A stretch of 64,000 bases of DNA from Acidovorax carolinensis (GCF_002157145.1 NZ_CP021361.1:1915001-1979000), one strand, 5' to 3'. Shown: positions 1 through 10,125, counted from the stretch's first letter. Made by a program: numbers and translations. The notes: generated by a model from the letters alone, not told the origin.

Positions 1-1026
<1,026 letters not shown>

Positions 1027-1179
1027 ATAACTTTGATAGCCAAAGCGCAAACAGTAATGCTTGTGTGAGAAGCTCAAAGATTGTTATGCCAAGTTGACGC
1101 AGTCAAAAGACACAAAAATCTGATTCCAAACTCTATGAATTCGTTGTGTTGCTCCCACGAGCAGCACGACAACAAGTTA

Positions 1180-1295
1180 TGCCTGATGACCATAGCAAGT
1201 TGGTACCACTCCTTCCCATCCCGAACAGGACAGTGAAATGACTTTGCGCCGATGATAGTGCGGGTTCCCGTGTGAAAGTAGGTCATCGTCAGGCT
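1180..1295 (+). rRNA. rrf: 5S ribosomal RNA
   Basis: A 5S rRNA of about 116 nt follows the 23S gene after a spacer of about 150 nt. The ends TGCCTGATGACC and GTCATCGTCAGGC pair to form the terminal helix. The internal CCATCCCGAACAGGACAGTGAAA block is the conserved loop region. The sequence is of the type seen in Comamonadaceae. The position closes the rRNA operon, with a strong terminator starting about 15 nt downstream. Confidence 0.96.
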
Positions 1296-1310
1296 CTTAC
1301 AGCCCAGCAA

Positions 1311-1347
1311 CGCCCCACTCAACCTCTGAGTGGGGCGTTTCTGCTTT
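1311..1347 (+). terminator. rRNA operon intrinsic terminator
   Basis: A perfect 11-bp stem (CGCCCCACTCA at 1311-1321, TGAGTGGGGCG at 1327-1337) with a 5-nt loop is followed by TTTCTGCTTT. It sits 15 nt after 5S rRNA and ends the rRNA operon. Confidence 0.9.
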
Positions 1348-1449
1348 GGGGAAGCACGTTGGCTGTTGTGGCACAGATCACATACATAGCATGCTTATTG
1401 AAACCGAGTGTCCCGAGACTGCTGCAACCGGTCGGGCTTGTCGATCGTT

Positions 1450-2622
1450 TCAGAGTTTTCGCAATCTTCCGATGGCGTCACGCAACGTTTCATCCCTTTT
1501 AGCAAAACAAAAGCGAACGATACCCTGGTCGAATCCATTGCCATAGAAGGCTGACAGGGGAATCGCTGCAACCCCCACCTCGCGCGTAAGCCATTGACAA
1601 AAGTCGGAATCACTCAGATCGCTTACGCCTGAAATGTCCACACATTGGAAATAGCTGCCTGTGCTGGGTAGCAGTTTCAAGCGAGAACCTTCCAATCCTT
1701 GGCGGAACAGGTTGCGTTTGGCCTGGTAGAAAGCTGGCAGTTGTATATAGGGTGCTGGATCTCTCAAATACTCCGCCAGTCCATGCTGCATTGGGGTGTT
1801 TACGGTGAACACGTTGAACTGGTGCACCTTGCGAAATTCGGCGGTGAGCGAAGCAGGTGCGGCCACGGTCCCAACCTTCCAGCCTGTGACATGGAAAGTC
1901 TTGCCAAAGCTCGATACCACGAACGCGCGGGCGGCAAGGCCCGGATATCGGGCGGCGCTTTGGTGCTCAGCACCATCGAACACCATGTGTTCGTAGACTT
2001 CGTCACTGATCAGCAGAATGTTGGTAGAAGCCAGCAGATCCTGCAGTGTGAACATATCCTCGGCGCTCCAGATGGAGGCGCTCGGATTGTGGGGGCTGTT
2101 GATAATAAGGGCGCGGGTGCGTGGTGTGATCGCTGCGGCAATCAAACCAAAGTCTGGGCGAAATGTCCCCGGCGTAAGGGCCACCCGCACAACGGTGCCA
2201 CCAGCCAGTTGAATGTTGGGAGCATAACTGTCGTAGCACGGATCAAGTACGATGACCTCGTCGCCCGCATGGACGATGGCCAGAATGGCCGTAAGGATCG
2301 CTTGCGTGGCTCCTGCAGTGACGGTTATTTCGGTGTTTGCGCAGTATTCTCGACCATGGAGTGCTTTTATTTTTGCAGCAACGGCTTCGCGCAGTGCCGC
2401 AATCCCCGGCATGGGCGGGTATTGGTTATGACCGGCCTTCATGGCACGGGTAACAGCATCGATCAAGGCGGGGTCACATTCAAAGTCCGGAAACCCCTGC
2501 CCCAGATTCACGGCGTCATGCTCGGCGGCCAGCGCTGACATGACTGTGAAAATGGTGGTGCCGACCTGAGGCAGTTTGCTGGGGAATGTGGGGGTGGGGG
2601 ATCTCGTGAGGGTGGGTGTCAT
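1450..2622 (-). CDS. ybdL: Methionine aminotransferase (YbdL-type, PLP fold I)
   Basis: A 390-residue class I/II pyridoxal-phosphate aminotransferase. The N-terminal block VNLGQGFPDF is typical of the YbdL/kynurenine aminotransferase subgroup. Also present are the PLP-contact segment INSPHNPS, ISDEVYEHMVF and the Schiff-base lysine in SSFGKTFHVTGWKVG. In E. coli YbdL transaminates methionine and other hydrophobic amino acids in the cytoplasm. Substrate is inferred from family similarity only. The length is normal for the family. It lies 48 bp downstream of a CysB-type sulfur regulator on the same strand, which fits a role in methionine or methylthio metabolism. A kynurenine aminotransferase role is the main alternative. 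Confidence 0.85.
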   Translation of the reverse strand: MTPTLTRSPTPTFPSKLPQVGTTIFTVMSALAAEHDAVNLGQGFPDFECDPALIDAVTRAMKAGHNQYPPMPGIAALREAVAAKIKALHGREYCANTEITVTAGATQAILTAILAIVHAGDEVIVLDPCYDSYAPNIQLAGGTVVRVALTPGTFRPDFGLIAAAITPRTRALIINSPHNPSASIWSAEDMFTLQDLLASTNILLISDEVYEHMVFDGAEHQSAARYPGLAARAFVVSSFGKTFHVTGWKVGTVAAPASLTAEFRKVHQFNVFTVNTPMQHGLAEYLRDPAPYIQLPAFYQAKRNLFRQGLEGSRLKLLPSTGSYFQCVDISGVSDLSDSDFCQWLTREVGVAAIPLSAFYGNGFDQGIVRFCFAKRDETLRDAIGRLRKL

Positions 2623-2670
2623 GGGAGAAGGGACAAACGATGCAGAGATTTGAGAAATTCCGGCAGTTGC

Positions 2671-3612
2671 TCAGAGTTCGTAATCATTGACATGCCCCGT
2701 CATAGCGCGGGCTATCAGTTCGCGGCTCAAGCGGTCGCTGAGCAATTCGGCGAACTTGTAGACAAAATTGCGCAAATAGGCGCCTCGCTTGAACGCCACG
2801 CGCGCAACGCTTTGGCCGAAAAGATGCCCCACGGGTCGCACGACCAGGTCACCAACGGGATCATCGCGCATAGCCATTTCTGCCACGATGCCGATGCCGA
2901 GGCCCAGGCGCACATACGTCTTGATCACATCGGAATCGATGGCTTCGAGTGCAATGCGAGGCTGCAGGCGCCTGGTTGAAAAGGCCAGATCAATTTTGCC
3001 GCGACCAGTAAACGTTGGGTGGTAGGTAATGAGTGGCTCATGGGCGATGTCATCCAGTCCAATGCGCTCTTTCTGGGTCAGCGGGTGGCCTGGAGGGAGT
3101 ACCAATACATGTTCCCATTCATAGCAGGGCAGGGTCACCAGTTCTGGATAATCCGCCAGTGACTCGGTGGCCATGCCGATCTCCGCCACTTCGTCTATCA
3201 CCATGCGTGCAACCTGGTCGGGCGTGGTCTGGTGCAGGCTGATGTTGACTTTTGGATATGCCTCCCGAAGGCGGGCCACGGGTACTGGCAACACATAGCG
3301 GGCCTGGGTGTGGGTGGTCGCGATCGACAGGGTGCCACTATCTTGCGCGCTGAACTGTTCGCCAATGCGCTTCAGGTTTCCGACCTCGCGCATGATCACT
3401 TCAATGCTTTTGAGAACGTGCTGGCCAGGCTCTGTAATGCGCTTGAGCCGCTTTCCATGGCGCGCGAAAATATCAATGCCCAGTTCTTCTTCCAGCTCGA
3501 TGATTGCCTTGGATACACCGGGTTGCGAAGTGTGCAACGCCTTGGCGGCCTCGGTCAGATTGAGGTTGCGGCGTGCCGCCTCTTGAACAAATCGGAATTG
3601 GTGCAGGTTCAT
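2671..3612 (-). CDS. cysB: CysB-family LysR transcriptional regulator
   Basis: A 313-residue LysR-type regulator of the CysB/Cbl branch. The N-terminal winged helix starts MNLHQFRFVQEA and contains the recognition helix region LHTSQPGVSKAIIELEEELG, both characteristic of CysB rather than generic LysR proteins. The effector domain carries TTHTQARYVLP, the segment that binds sulfate or N-acetylserine in CysB homologues. CysB activates sulfate assimilation genes when N-acetylserine accumulates. Its neighbour upstream in the same direction is a CbiX-type chelatase, the enzyme type needed to make siroheme for sulfite reductase. The start was chosen for the conserved MNLHQFRF N-terminus. Confidence 0.9.
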   Translation of the reverse strand: MNLHQFRFVQEAARRNLNLTEAAKALHTSQPGVSKAIIELEEELGIDIFARHGKRLKRITEPGQHVLKSIEVIMREVGNLKRIGEQFSAQDSGTLSIATTHTQARYVLPVPVARLREAYPKVNISLHQTTPDQVARMVIDEVAEIGMATESLADYPELVTLPCYEWEHVLVLPPGHPLTQKERIGLDDIAHEPLITYHPTFTGRGKIDLAFSTRRLQPRIALEAIDSDVIKTYVRLGLGIGIVAEMAMRDDPVGDLVVRPVGHLFGQSVARVAFKRGAYLRNFVYKFAELLSDRLSRELIARAMTGHVNDYEL

Positions 3613-3655
3613 ATCTGATGGCGACTAAGAAGTCGCATCATTATGCTCCAATGGT

Positions 3656-4048
3656 CTAAGAATTGGTTGTGGGTATCGAAGAGTCGCAGGCAATCTCTGC
3701 CATCAGAGCAGTCATGCGGCTGTCTTCCCCAATGGCATGCTGTACGGTGAACTGTGCGGATTTGTGGCGTGAGCGGAGTTGCTCCACCAGCAAGGGAAGG
3801 TCTTCCCTTGCGTGCTTTCCGGTGCCTAAAAACATGGGTACCACGGTTATGCGGGTGGCCCCTTGTTGAACGAGCAACTCAGCGGCTTGCGCCAATGTCG
3901 GTTCACACAACTCAAGATAGGCGCATTGCACCGGACGGTCAGGGCATTGCGAGGCAATGCGCTCCGCAACCGCTTCTATGGGGGCACGCCAAAGTGGGTC
4001 GCGCGAACCATGGGAAAAGAGCACGATGGCTGGTGGTATTTCGGACAT
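3656..4048 (-). CDS. cbiX: Short CbiX-type sirohydrochlorin chelatase
   Basis: A 130-residue single-domain chelatase. The start at 4048 gives MSEIPPAIVLFSHGSRDP, with the HGSRDP motif that holds the metal-binding histidine of CbiX/SirB chelatases. A second conserved block is VPMFLGTGKHAREDLP. The length matches the short CbiX-S form, which acts as a homodimer inserting Co2+ or Fe2+ into sirohydrochlorin. The in-frame extension upstream overlaps lptG and is not part of the protein. The gene starts 17 bp after lptG ends and lies just upstream of cysB. I infer a ferrochelatase role in siroheme synthesis for assimilatory sulfite reduction. Cobalt insertion remains possible. Confidence 0.82.
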   Translation of the reverse strand: MSEIPPAIVLFSHGSRDPLWRAPIEAVAERIASQCPDRPVQCAYLELCEPTLAQAAELLVQQGATRITVVPMFLGTGKHAREDLPLLVEQLRSRHKSAQFTVQHAIGEDSRMTALMAEIACDSSIPTTNS

Positions 4049-4065
4049 GAATAACTCGTAAAGGC

Positions 4066-5172
4066 TCAGCGCCGCAGAACCAGCCAGCCAAAGGCGGCAA
4101 GGGACAACAGGGTGTAAATCAAACCTGGGGCGGCAGCCGTCAGCCATGGCGACCAGTTTTGCAGATTGCCGGCGTAACCGAATACATTGTTCAACAGGAA
4201 GAAGCTGATGCCTGCCATAACGCCGCCAAACACGTACCCCGCGATACCGCCAGCGCGAAAGTGCAAGTAGGCAAAGGGCAATGCCAGCACCACCATCACC
4301 AGGCAGCTCAGCGGATAAAAAACCTTGCGCCAGAATTCAATTTCATACCGTTGTGCTGACTGGCCGTTGGCATCGAGATGACGGATGTACTGAAACAGGT
4401 CGAACGTAGCCATGCGGTCGGGTTTGATTAGCGAGGCCGCCACCATGTCCGCACTGATGCGAGTTGGCCATTGCAGCACAGGCACCTGCAACTGTTCCAC
4501 CCGCGCTTCTTCGCTGCCGGGCTGAAGAAAGCTGCTGCGCCGCACCTGTTGCAGCTCCCAACCCCCTGGTAGGGCGAAGCGCCCGCTCGTAGCATGGGTC
4601 TGGGACGCTAATCGGCCCTTTTCATCAAACTCGAAAATGCGCACGTCCAGCATGCCGCCGTCGGGCGTCAAAGCCCGCACATTCACTGCAAAAGAATGGT
4701 CTTGCTGGCGCTCCTTGAGCCAGGCTCCGGTAGCGCCAGACGTTAAGCGGCCCAGGTGGCGTACCTTGATGAGCTGCGCCGCACGTTCAGTCAGGGGAGC
4801 AACATAGTCGCCTACGGCAAAGGTCAGCAGCACGAAAAACCCTCCCAAGGTCAGCAGTGTGCGCAATGCCTGCCATGGACCCATGCCGCTGGTGCGCATG
4901 ATGGTGAACTCAGAACTTTGTGCCAGCCGTGCCATCACGAAAATGGTTCCTATGAGTACTGTGATGGGCAATAACTCGTAGAGGTGACTGGGAATGCTCA
5001 GGGAGACAAACAACAGCGCATGGGAGAGCTGGTAGCCGTCTGGGCCGGTTCGTCCAACCAAACGCAACTCGTCTATCAAATCAAAGAAAAAAAACAGCGC
5101 CAAAAACCCGAGCGTCACAAATCCCACAGCAAGCAGGGCTTCGCGATGAATGAAACGGCGAAGAACTTTCAT
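4066..5172 (-). CDS. lptG: LPS export ABC transporter permease LptG
   Basis: A 368-residue inner-membrane permease of the LptBFGC complex, which extracts lipopolysaccharide from the inner membrane. An N-terminal transmembrane helix follows MKVLRRFIHREALLAVGF, then a membrane cluster with IPSHLYELLPITVLIGTI. A periplasmic jellyroll domain occupies roughly residues 130-270, and C-terminal helices follow. The start at 5172 overlaps the lptF stop by 4 nt (ATGA), a translational-coupling arrangement that fixes the start. The longer upstream reading is lptF in another frame. The overlap with lptF implies stoichiometric expression. Confidence 0.93.
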   Translation of the reverse strand: MKVLRRFIHREALLAVGFVTLGFLALFFFFDLIDELRLVGRTGPDGYQLSHALLFVSLSIPSHLYELLPITVLIGTIFVMARLAQSSEFTIMRTSGMGPWQALRTLLTLGGFFVLLTFAVGDYVAPLTERAAQLIKVRHLGRLTSGATGAWLKERQQDHSFAVNVRALTPDGGMLDVRIFEFDEKGRLASQTHATSGRFALPGGWELQQVRRSSFLQPGSEEARVEQLQVPVLQWPTRISADMVAASLIKPDRMATFDLFQYIRHLDANGQSAQRYEIEFWRKVFYPLSCLVMVVLALPFAYLHFRAGGIAGYVFGGVMAGISFFLLNNVFGYAGNLQNWSPWLTAAAPGLIYTLLSLAAFGWLVLRR

Positions 5173-6266
5173 GTGGCGCTCCGGGTTGGCCATAGGCGTC
5201 GTAGCGTCCAGTGGTTGTGCCGCACGGCCAAAACGGCCAATGCGAGCGCGAGCGTGCCTCCGTGAAGGGATAGCATGAAGGCGGGCAAACCCAGCTTGCC
5301 TGCCCCAACCCAGCTTTGGCCCAGTGTCATGAGGTTGTAGTAGACGACAAAAGCAAACAGCGCGAACATCATGCCGCCGCTGCGTCCCGCGCGGGGATTC
5401 ACGCTCGCCAGGGCCAGGCCCAGAACCACAAAATTGATGGCTGCCAGCGCTAGCCCCAACCGCCAACCCAGTTCTGCCTGGTAGACCGGTATGGTTGGCT
5501 GTAAAAGCAACTCATGCGTGGCACGGGTTTTGACCGCGAGTTGTTCTGTTGCCGCACCTGATGCTGACCCGATGCGGGTGCCGTACTCGGCAAACTCGCT
5601 GATCTTCAGGCCAGGCTGGTCCATTGTGGATTCCAGTCGCTGCCCCTGGCTGAGCAACGCGAATCGCTCGTCGGCGCGTATCTCTAGTCGCGCACTTCGG
5701 GCGGACGTCACCGATTCCTTGGCGCCGCTGCTCGCCGCGATGAAGATGTTGTTTCCCACCTGGGTGTCCGGACTGTCCTTGTCGATAAAGAACACCCGGC
5801 TACCGTTGGCTGACTCCTGAAACTCGCCCGGCGCAATGCGGTCAACGTCGCTACGTTGCTCATAGCGCGTCTTGAGCTCCTGAATCTGCGCGTTGGCCCA
5901 GGGCCAAACCCCCAATGACAGGATGGCAATGACCACCATTACGGGCCACGCAAAGCGCAATAGAGGTCGAAGAAGGCTCACGAGTCCCTGGCCACCAGAG
6001 AACCAGATAACCATCTCGCTGTCACGGTACATGCGCGACAGGACGCTCACCACGGCCACGAAGAGACTCAGGCTGAGGATGGTTGGGAGCTGTCCCAGCA
6101 CCGTGAAGCCCATGACCAGCATGACATCAGACGGGCTGACGCTGCCGCGCGACGCTTGACCGAGGGTGCGGATCAGCATCATGGTCATGACCACGGTGAC
6201 CAGCACGACGAGCGTCGCCCCAAAGCTGCGCGCCAGCTCTTTGCGAATGGATGAATCGAATAACAT
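5169..6266 (-). CDS. lptF: LPS export ABC transporter permease LptF
   Basis: A 365-residue partner permease of LptG. The start MLFDSSIRKELARSFGATL was chosen because this N-terminus is conserved in betaproteobacterial LptF. A methionine 6 residues earlier is the alternative. Transmembrane helices at both ends flank a periplasmic domain of about 130 residues (roughly 130-260). The cytoplasmic coupling region includes SRMYRDSEMVIWFSGG, the segment that contacts LptB. The gene diverges from pepA, the same arrangement as in E. coli. Only 23 bp separate the two start codons, so the promoters must overlap coding sequence. Confidence 0.93.
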   Translation of the reverse strand: MLFDSSIRKELARSFGATLVVLVTVVMTMMLIRTLGQASRGSVSPSDVMLVMGFTVLGQLPTILSLSLFVAVVSVLSRMYRDSEMVIWFSGGQGLVSLLRPLLRFAWPVMVVIAILSLGVWPWANAQIQELKTRYEQRSDVDRIAPGEFQESANGSRVFFIDKDSPDTQVGNNIFIAASSGAKESVTSARSARLEIRADERFALLSQGQRLESTMDQPGLKISEFAEYGTRIGSASGAATEQLAVKTRATHELLLQPTIPVYQAELGWRLGLALAAINFVVLGLALASVNPRAGRSGGMMFALFAFVVYYNLMTLGQSWVGAGKLGLPAFMLSLHGGTLALALAVLAVRHNHWTLRRLWPTRSAT

Positions 6267-6289
6267 TGGCTCGAAGGAAAGCACCGATT

Positions 6290-7810
6290 ATGAACTTTGA
6301 TCTGAAGACTCTGGAGTTGCCCGCAGCGGCTACCGAAAAATGCGACCTGCTGGTCGTTCTGGTGCCCGACGGCTTCAAACCGGGGCAGGACGCCTTGTCA
6401 GCGCTCGTAGCCCATGCGCTCAAATGTGGCGACCTGGAATCCAAAGCCGGTAAGCACCTTCAGCTCTATCTGGCACCGGCTGTGAGCGCGCGGCGCGTTG
6501 TTCTTTTGGGCGTCGGCAATGGTACTGCCCGGGCCATCCGTCAGGCCTTTCAGGCTATTGCGGCAAGCTTCAAATTGTCGCAGGTCAAGCGTGCGGTGGT
6601 TTGCTTTGCCGGTGACGCTCAGGCCGATGGCGTTTGCGCCGCCGTGCAGGCAGTTGCTGATGCCAGTTATGTGTACACCACCACAAAGCCCAAGGCCGAT
6701 GCGCGCACCTTGAATCGGGTGGTGATCGGGGTCGCCCACGCTGAAGCGGTTCGAGAGGCGTTTGCCCAAGGAGTGGGCCTAGTGGACGGTGTAGAGTTCG
6801 CCCGAGAGTGGGGCAACCGTCCGGCCAACCATGCTACGCCGAGTCTTTTGGGCGAAGCCGCTAAGTCCCTTGGCAGGCAACCTCGCATCCAGTGCAAGGT
6901 GCATGGCCCCACCGAAGTGGCTCGCCTTGGCATGGGCGCATTCATGGCCGTTGCGCGCGGCTCCGAGGAGCCCCTGCGGCTGATCGAACTGCGATACAGC
7001 GGTGCAGACAAGTCCGAGGCCCCGGTGGTGCTGGTAGGGAAGGGCATCACTTTTGACACGGGCGGGATTTCCATCAAGCCTGCTGCCGAGATGGATGAAA
7101 TGAAATTCGACATGTGCGGTGCCGCCAGCGTCCTGGGTGTGTTTCGTGCACTTGCAGAATTGCAACCCGCAATCAACGTGGTGGGCCTTATCCCGGCCTG
7201 TGAAAACATGCCTGACGGTCGGGCGGTGAAGCCCGGTGATGTTGTAACCAGCATGAGCGGTCAGACGATCGAGATACTGAACACCGACGCGGAAGGTCGG
7301 CTGGTTCTGTGTGACGTTTTAACCTATGCCGCGCGCTTCAAACCTGCAGCTGTAGTGGACATAGCCACCTTGACCGGGGCGTGTGTGATCGCTTTGGGCG
7401 CAGTGCGCAGCGGACTATTCTCAAACAACGATGCGCTGGCCTCTGCCTTGTCTGCGGCTGGGGACGCAGCTCAGGACCTTTGCTGGCGGATGCCGCTGGA
7501 TGAGGACTATGCCGAGGGGTTGAAGAGCAATTTTGCAGACATGGGCAATGTGGCAGGACGAGCGGGCGGCTCCATCACAGCGGCGAAGTTCCTGCAGCGA
7601 TTTGTAGGAGAGTTTCCTTGGGCACACCTCGACATTGCTGGCACTGCCTGGAAAGGTGGAGCGGTCAAGGGGTCCACTGGCCGACCGGTAGGCTTGCTGG
7701 TGCATTACCTGTTAGGACATGCACAGCACTTGTCTGCAAAAGATGCGTTGAAGGGGGCCGGGCCGTCGGCGACCCCGACCCGACGCAAAGTTCGCTCAAA
7801 ACCTGCCTGA
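6290..7810 (+). CDS. pepA: Leucyl aminopeptidase PepA (M17)
   Basis: A 506-residue cytosol aminopeptidase. The catalytic domain contains VGKGITFDTGG (about residue 250, lysine and aspartate metal ligands), KFDMCGAA, and the M17 signature NTDAEGRL (about residue 331, metal ligands plus catalytic arginine). The N-terminal alpha/beta domain covers roughly residues 1-160. The enzyme removes N-terminal residues from peptides using two divalent metals and forms hexamers. E. coli PepA also binds DNA, which cannot be assessed here. The start MNFDLKTLEL is preferred over an ATG 39 nt upstream because it clears the divergent lptF start and follows AAGGAAA. holC follows 7 bp downstream, as in many proteobacteria. 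Confidence 0.95.
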   Translation: MNFDLKTLELPAAATEKCDLLVVLVPDGFKPGQDALSALVAHALKCGDLESKAGKHLQLYLAPAVSARRVVLLGVGNGTARAIRQAFQAIAASFKLSQVKRAVVCFAGDAQADGVCAAVQAVADASYVYTTTKPKADARTLNRVVIGVAHAEAVREAFAQGVGLVDGVEFAREWGNRPANHATPSLLGEAAKSLGRQPRIQCKVHGPTEVARLGMGAFMAVARGSEEPLRLIELRYSGADKSEAPVVLVGKGITFDTGGISIKPAAEMDEMKFDMCGAASVLGVFRALAELQPAINVVGLIPACENMPDGRAVKPGDVVTSMSGQTIEILNTDAEGRLVLCDVLTYAARFKPAAVVDIATLTGACVIALGAVRSGLFSNNDALASALSAAGDAAQDLCWRMPLDEDYAEGLKSNFADMGNVAGRAGGSITAAKFLQRFVGEFPWAHLDIAGTAWKGGAVKGSTGRPVGLLVHYLLGHAQHLSAKDALKGAGPSATPTRRKVRSKPA

Positions 7811-7817
7811 CATTGTC

Positions 7818-8252
7818 ATGACTGAAATAGCTTTCCACTTCAATGCGCCGGACAAAATGGCCTATGCCTGTCGGTTTGCTCGCAAAGCGCAACGCAGTGG
7901 TGCACGGCTTGTCATCACGGGTCCTGCGGACACACTGGCTGTGCTGGACGGAATGCTGTGGAGCATGATGCCGCAGGATTTCGTTGCCCATTGCCGTGGC
8001 GATGCTGAGGACGAACTCTTGCAATTTTCATCGGTGGTACTTGCCGTGGATGTGCAGCAAGCACCCCATCGAGCGATGCTGCTGAATATGGGTGATGCTG
8101 TGCCTGAAGGGTTTGGCAGTTTTGACCGGTTGGTGGAGGTGGTGAGTGCCACAGATGAGGTAGATCGCAATGAAGCGCGTGCCCGCTGGCGCCACTATGC
8201 GTCACGGGGCTATGCCATCACGCGCCATGATCTGGTGTTGAAAGCTGATTGA
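7818..8252 (+). CDS. holC: DNA polymerase III chi subunit
   Basis: A 144-residue HolC protein. It starts MTEIAFHFNAPDKMAYACRF and contains ARLVITGPADTLAVLDGMLW and the late acidic/aromatic segment typical of chi. Chi links the clamp-loader subunit psi to single-stranded-DNA-binding protein at the replication fork. The pepA-holC order is a common proteobacterial operon. The stop overlaps the next start by one base (TGATG), so the downstream gene is likely co-translated. Confidence 0.9.
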   Translation: MTEIAFHFNAPDKMAYACRFARKAQRSGARLVITGPADTLAVLDGMLWSMMPQDFVAHCRGDAEDELLQFSSVVLAVDVQQAPHRAMLLNMGDAVPEGFGSFDRLVEVVSATDEVDRNEARARWRHYASRGYAITRHDLVLKAD

Positions 8253-8740
8253 TGTCCCTCCCGCCCAAGCCGCTCCCCCGTTTTGTGCCGACACTCACTG
8301 AAGTGGTGCAGGGGCCCGATGTGCTCCCGGTTTCAGTGCCTCTGGCGCAACATGGCCCATCTGCTCGGGGGGGCGCCTCCCCCGTTGCGCAAACTGCGCC
8401 ATCGCTTCATGCAAGCGCTTCAATTCCTGCTGCGCCCGTGCCATCGATGGACAAGACCGTGCGAGGCACTTCTGGCACAAAGCCCGTCCAGACATCTCCT
8501 ACCCCGCGACGCCCCTTGCCTGAGGGCATGGAAGAGTACATGGTGCACCGGGTGATGCAGCGCGTGGATGTGTTGCTGGATCAGCGGTTGCGTGAGGCGA
8601 TTGCACTGGTGATTCAGGAACAGACCCGCTCCGTGCTGCCCCGCCTGCGGGAAGAAATTGAATCGGTGGTGCGGCATGCGGTCTATGAGGCCGTGGCCGA
8701 CGAATTAGCCAGCGGCAATCCCACTGAGCGTGGGAGATGA
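8252..8740 (+). CDS. Conserved hypothetical protein downstream of holC
   Basis: A 162-residue protein of unknown function. Its start overlaps the holC stop by one base (TGATG), supporting translation. The first half is low-complexity Pro/Ala/Ser with no predicted fold. The second half (about residues 90-150) is predicted helical with the amphipathic pattern MQRVDVLLDQRLREAIALVI, then RLREEIESVVRHAVYEAVAD. This helical tail resembles a coiled-coil interaction segment. There is no signal peptide. The position in a pepA-holC operon suggests but does not show a replication-linked role. Confidence 0.65.
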   Translation: MSLPPKPLPRFVPTLTEVVQGPDVLPVSVPLAQHGPSARGGASPVAQTAPSLHASASIPAAPVPSMDKTVRGTSGTKPVQTSPTPRRPLPEGMEEYMVHRVMQRVDVLLDQRLREAIALVIQEQTRSVLPRLREEIESVVRHAVYEAVADELASGNPTERGR

Positions 8741-8871
8741 CAGGGTTTTTCCCTGTGGTTTCCCTCTCATTTACGCGTGTTCCCTAATGATCTGGCCCGT
8801 AAATTGCGATATGTTCGCCTGCGTTGGGACACAAGAATTATTCTCAGCGTTTATCTTTACTGGAGATTAAT

Positions 8872-10002
8872 ATGCAATTGAAGTTGAAACTGACCGTGGT
8901 TGCTGCTATCGCGGCTGTTGCTGGTATGGCCTCTGCACAAGAGCAAGTGGTCAAGATCGGTCATGTGGCTCCGGTTTCCGGTGCCCAAGCCCACTACGGC
9001 AAGGACAACGAAAATGGTGCGCGCATGGCCATTGAAGAGTTGAACGCTCAGGGCATCACCATTGGCGGCAAGAAGATCAAGTTCGAGTTGCAAGCCGAAG
9101 ACGATGCAGCGGATCCCAAGCAGGGCACCGCTGCTGCACAGAAGCTGTGCGATGCCAAAGTGGCGGGCGTTGTGGGTCACCTCAACTCCGGCACGACCAT
9201 TCCCGCCTCCAAGGTCTATAACGACTGCGGCATTCCCCATGTCACGGGCGCAGCTACCAACCCCAACCTGACGAAGCCCGGCTACAAGACCACTTTCCGT
9301 ATCATCGCCAACGACAACGCCCTGGGTGCTGGCCTGGCTTTCTACGCGGCTGACACACTGAAGCTCAAGACGGTTGCCATTGTCGATGACCGCACGGCCT
9401 ATGGCCAGGGTGTGGCCAACGTGTTCAAAAAGGTTGCTGCCGAAAAGGGCATGAAGGTGGTGGACGAGCAGTTCACGACCGACAAGGCTACCGATTTCAT
9501 GGCCATCCTGACGGCCATCAAGTCCAAGAATCCTGATGCCATCTTCTTCGGCGGCATGGATCCTCAAGGCGGCCCGATGCTGCGCCAGATGGAACAGTTG
9601 GGCATGGGCAACGTGAAGTATTTTGGTGGTGACGGTATCTGTACTTCCGAAATCGCCAAGCTGGCTGCCGGTGCCAAGACGCTTTCCAACGTGGTGTGCG
9701 CTGAAGGTGGCGCGTCGCTCGACAAGATGCCAGGCGGCAAGGCATGGAAGGCCAAGTACGATGCCAAGTACCCAGGTCAGTTCCAAGTTTACAGCCCCTA
9801 TACCTATGACGCCACGCACCTGATTGTCGACGCCATGAAGCGTGCCAATTCGGTGGACCCCAAAGTCTATACCCCCGAATTGCTGAAATCGCAGTTCAAG
9901 GGCGTGACCTCCACAATCGCATTCGAGCCCAATGGAGAAATGAAGAATCCCGCTATCACCCTGTATGTTTACAAGGACGGCAAGAAGACGCCTTTGAATT
10001 AA
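8872..10002 (+). CDS. Branched-chain amino-acid ABC transporter, periplasmic binding protein
   Basis: A 376-residue LivJ-type solute-binding protein. The start at 8872 follows a TGGAG ribosome site and gives a Sec signal peptide (MQLKLKLTVVAAIAAVAGMA) ending at an SAQ cleavage site. The mature domain starts EQVVKIGHVAPVSGAQAHYG and has GVVGHLNSGTTIPASKVY and GYKTTFRI, typical of type I periplasmic binding folds. The permease and ATPase genes are not adjacent, so this is an orphan binding protein. Such proteins are abundant in Comamonadaceae and usually bind Leu/Ile/Val or related amino acids. The true ligand is unknown. A strong terminator follows. Confidence 0.9.
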   Translation: MQLKLKLTVVAAIAAVAGMASAQEQVVKIGHVAPVSGAQAHYGKDNENGARMAIEELNAQGITIGGKKIKFELQAEDDAADPKQGTAAAQKLCDAKVAGVVGHLNSGTTIPASKVYNDCGIPHVTGAATNPNLTKPGYKTTFRIIANDNALGAGLAFYAADTLKLKTVAIVDDRTAYGQGVANVFKKVAAEKGMKVVDEQFTTDKATDFMAILTAIKSKNPDAIFFGGMDPQGGPMLRQMEQLGMGNVKYFGGDGICTSEIAKLAAGAKTLSNVVCAEGGASLDKMPGGKAWKAKYDAKYPGQFQVYSPYTYDATHLIVDAMKRANSVDPKVYTPELLKSQFKGVTSTIAFEPNGEMKNPAITLYVYKDGKKTPLN

Positions 10003-10042
10003 GTCCGAAGACCTGGGTCGGCATCGCGCGGTGCTGTCCAGC

Positions 10043-10073
10043 AAAATGGCTTCCTTCGGGAAGCCATTTTTTA
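10043..10073 (+). terminator. Intrinsic terminator after the binding-protein gene
   Basis: AAAATGGCTTCC and GGAAGCCATTTT form a 12-bp stem around a TTCG tetraloop, followed by TT. It lies 40 bp after the binding-protein stop. The A-run on the other side could also help terminate the convergent dehydrogenase gene. Confidence 0.9.
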
Positions 10074-10125
10074 TGGATGAACGCGTGTTGCGCGCCAGCG
10101 GGAAGGGGACGATGTGCCTGTGTGT

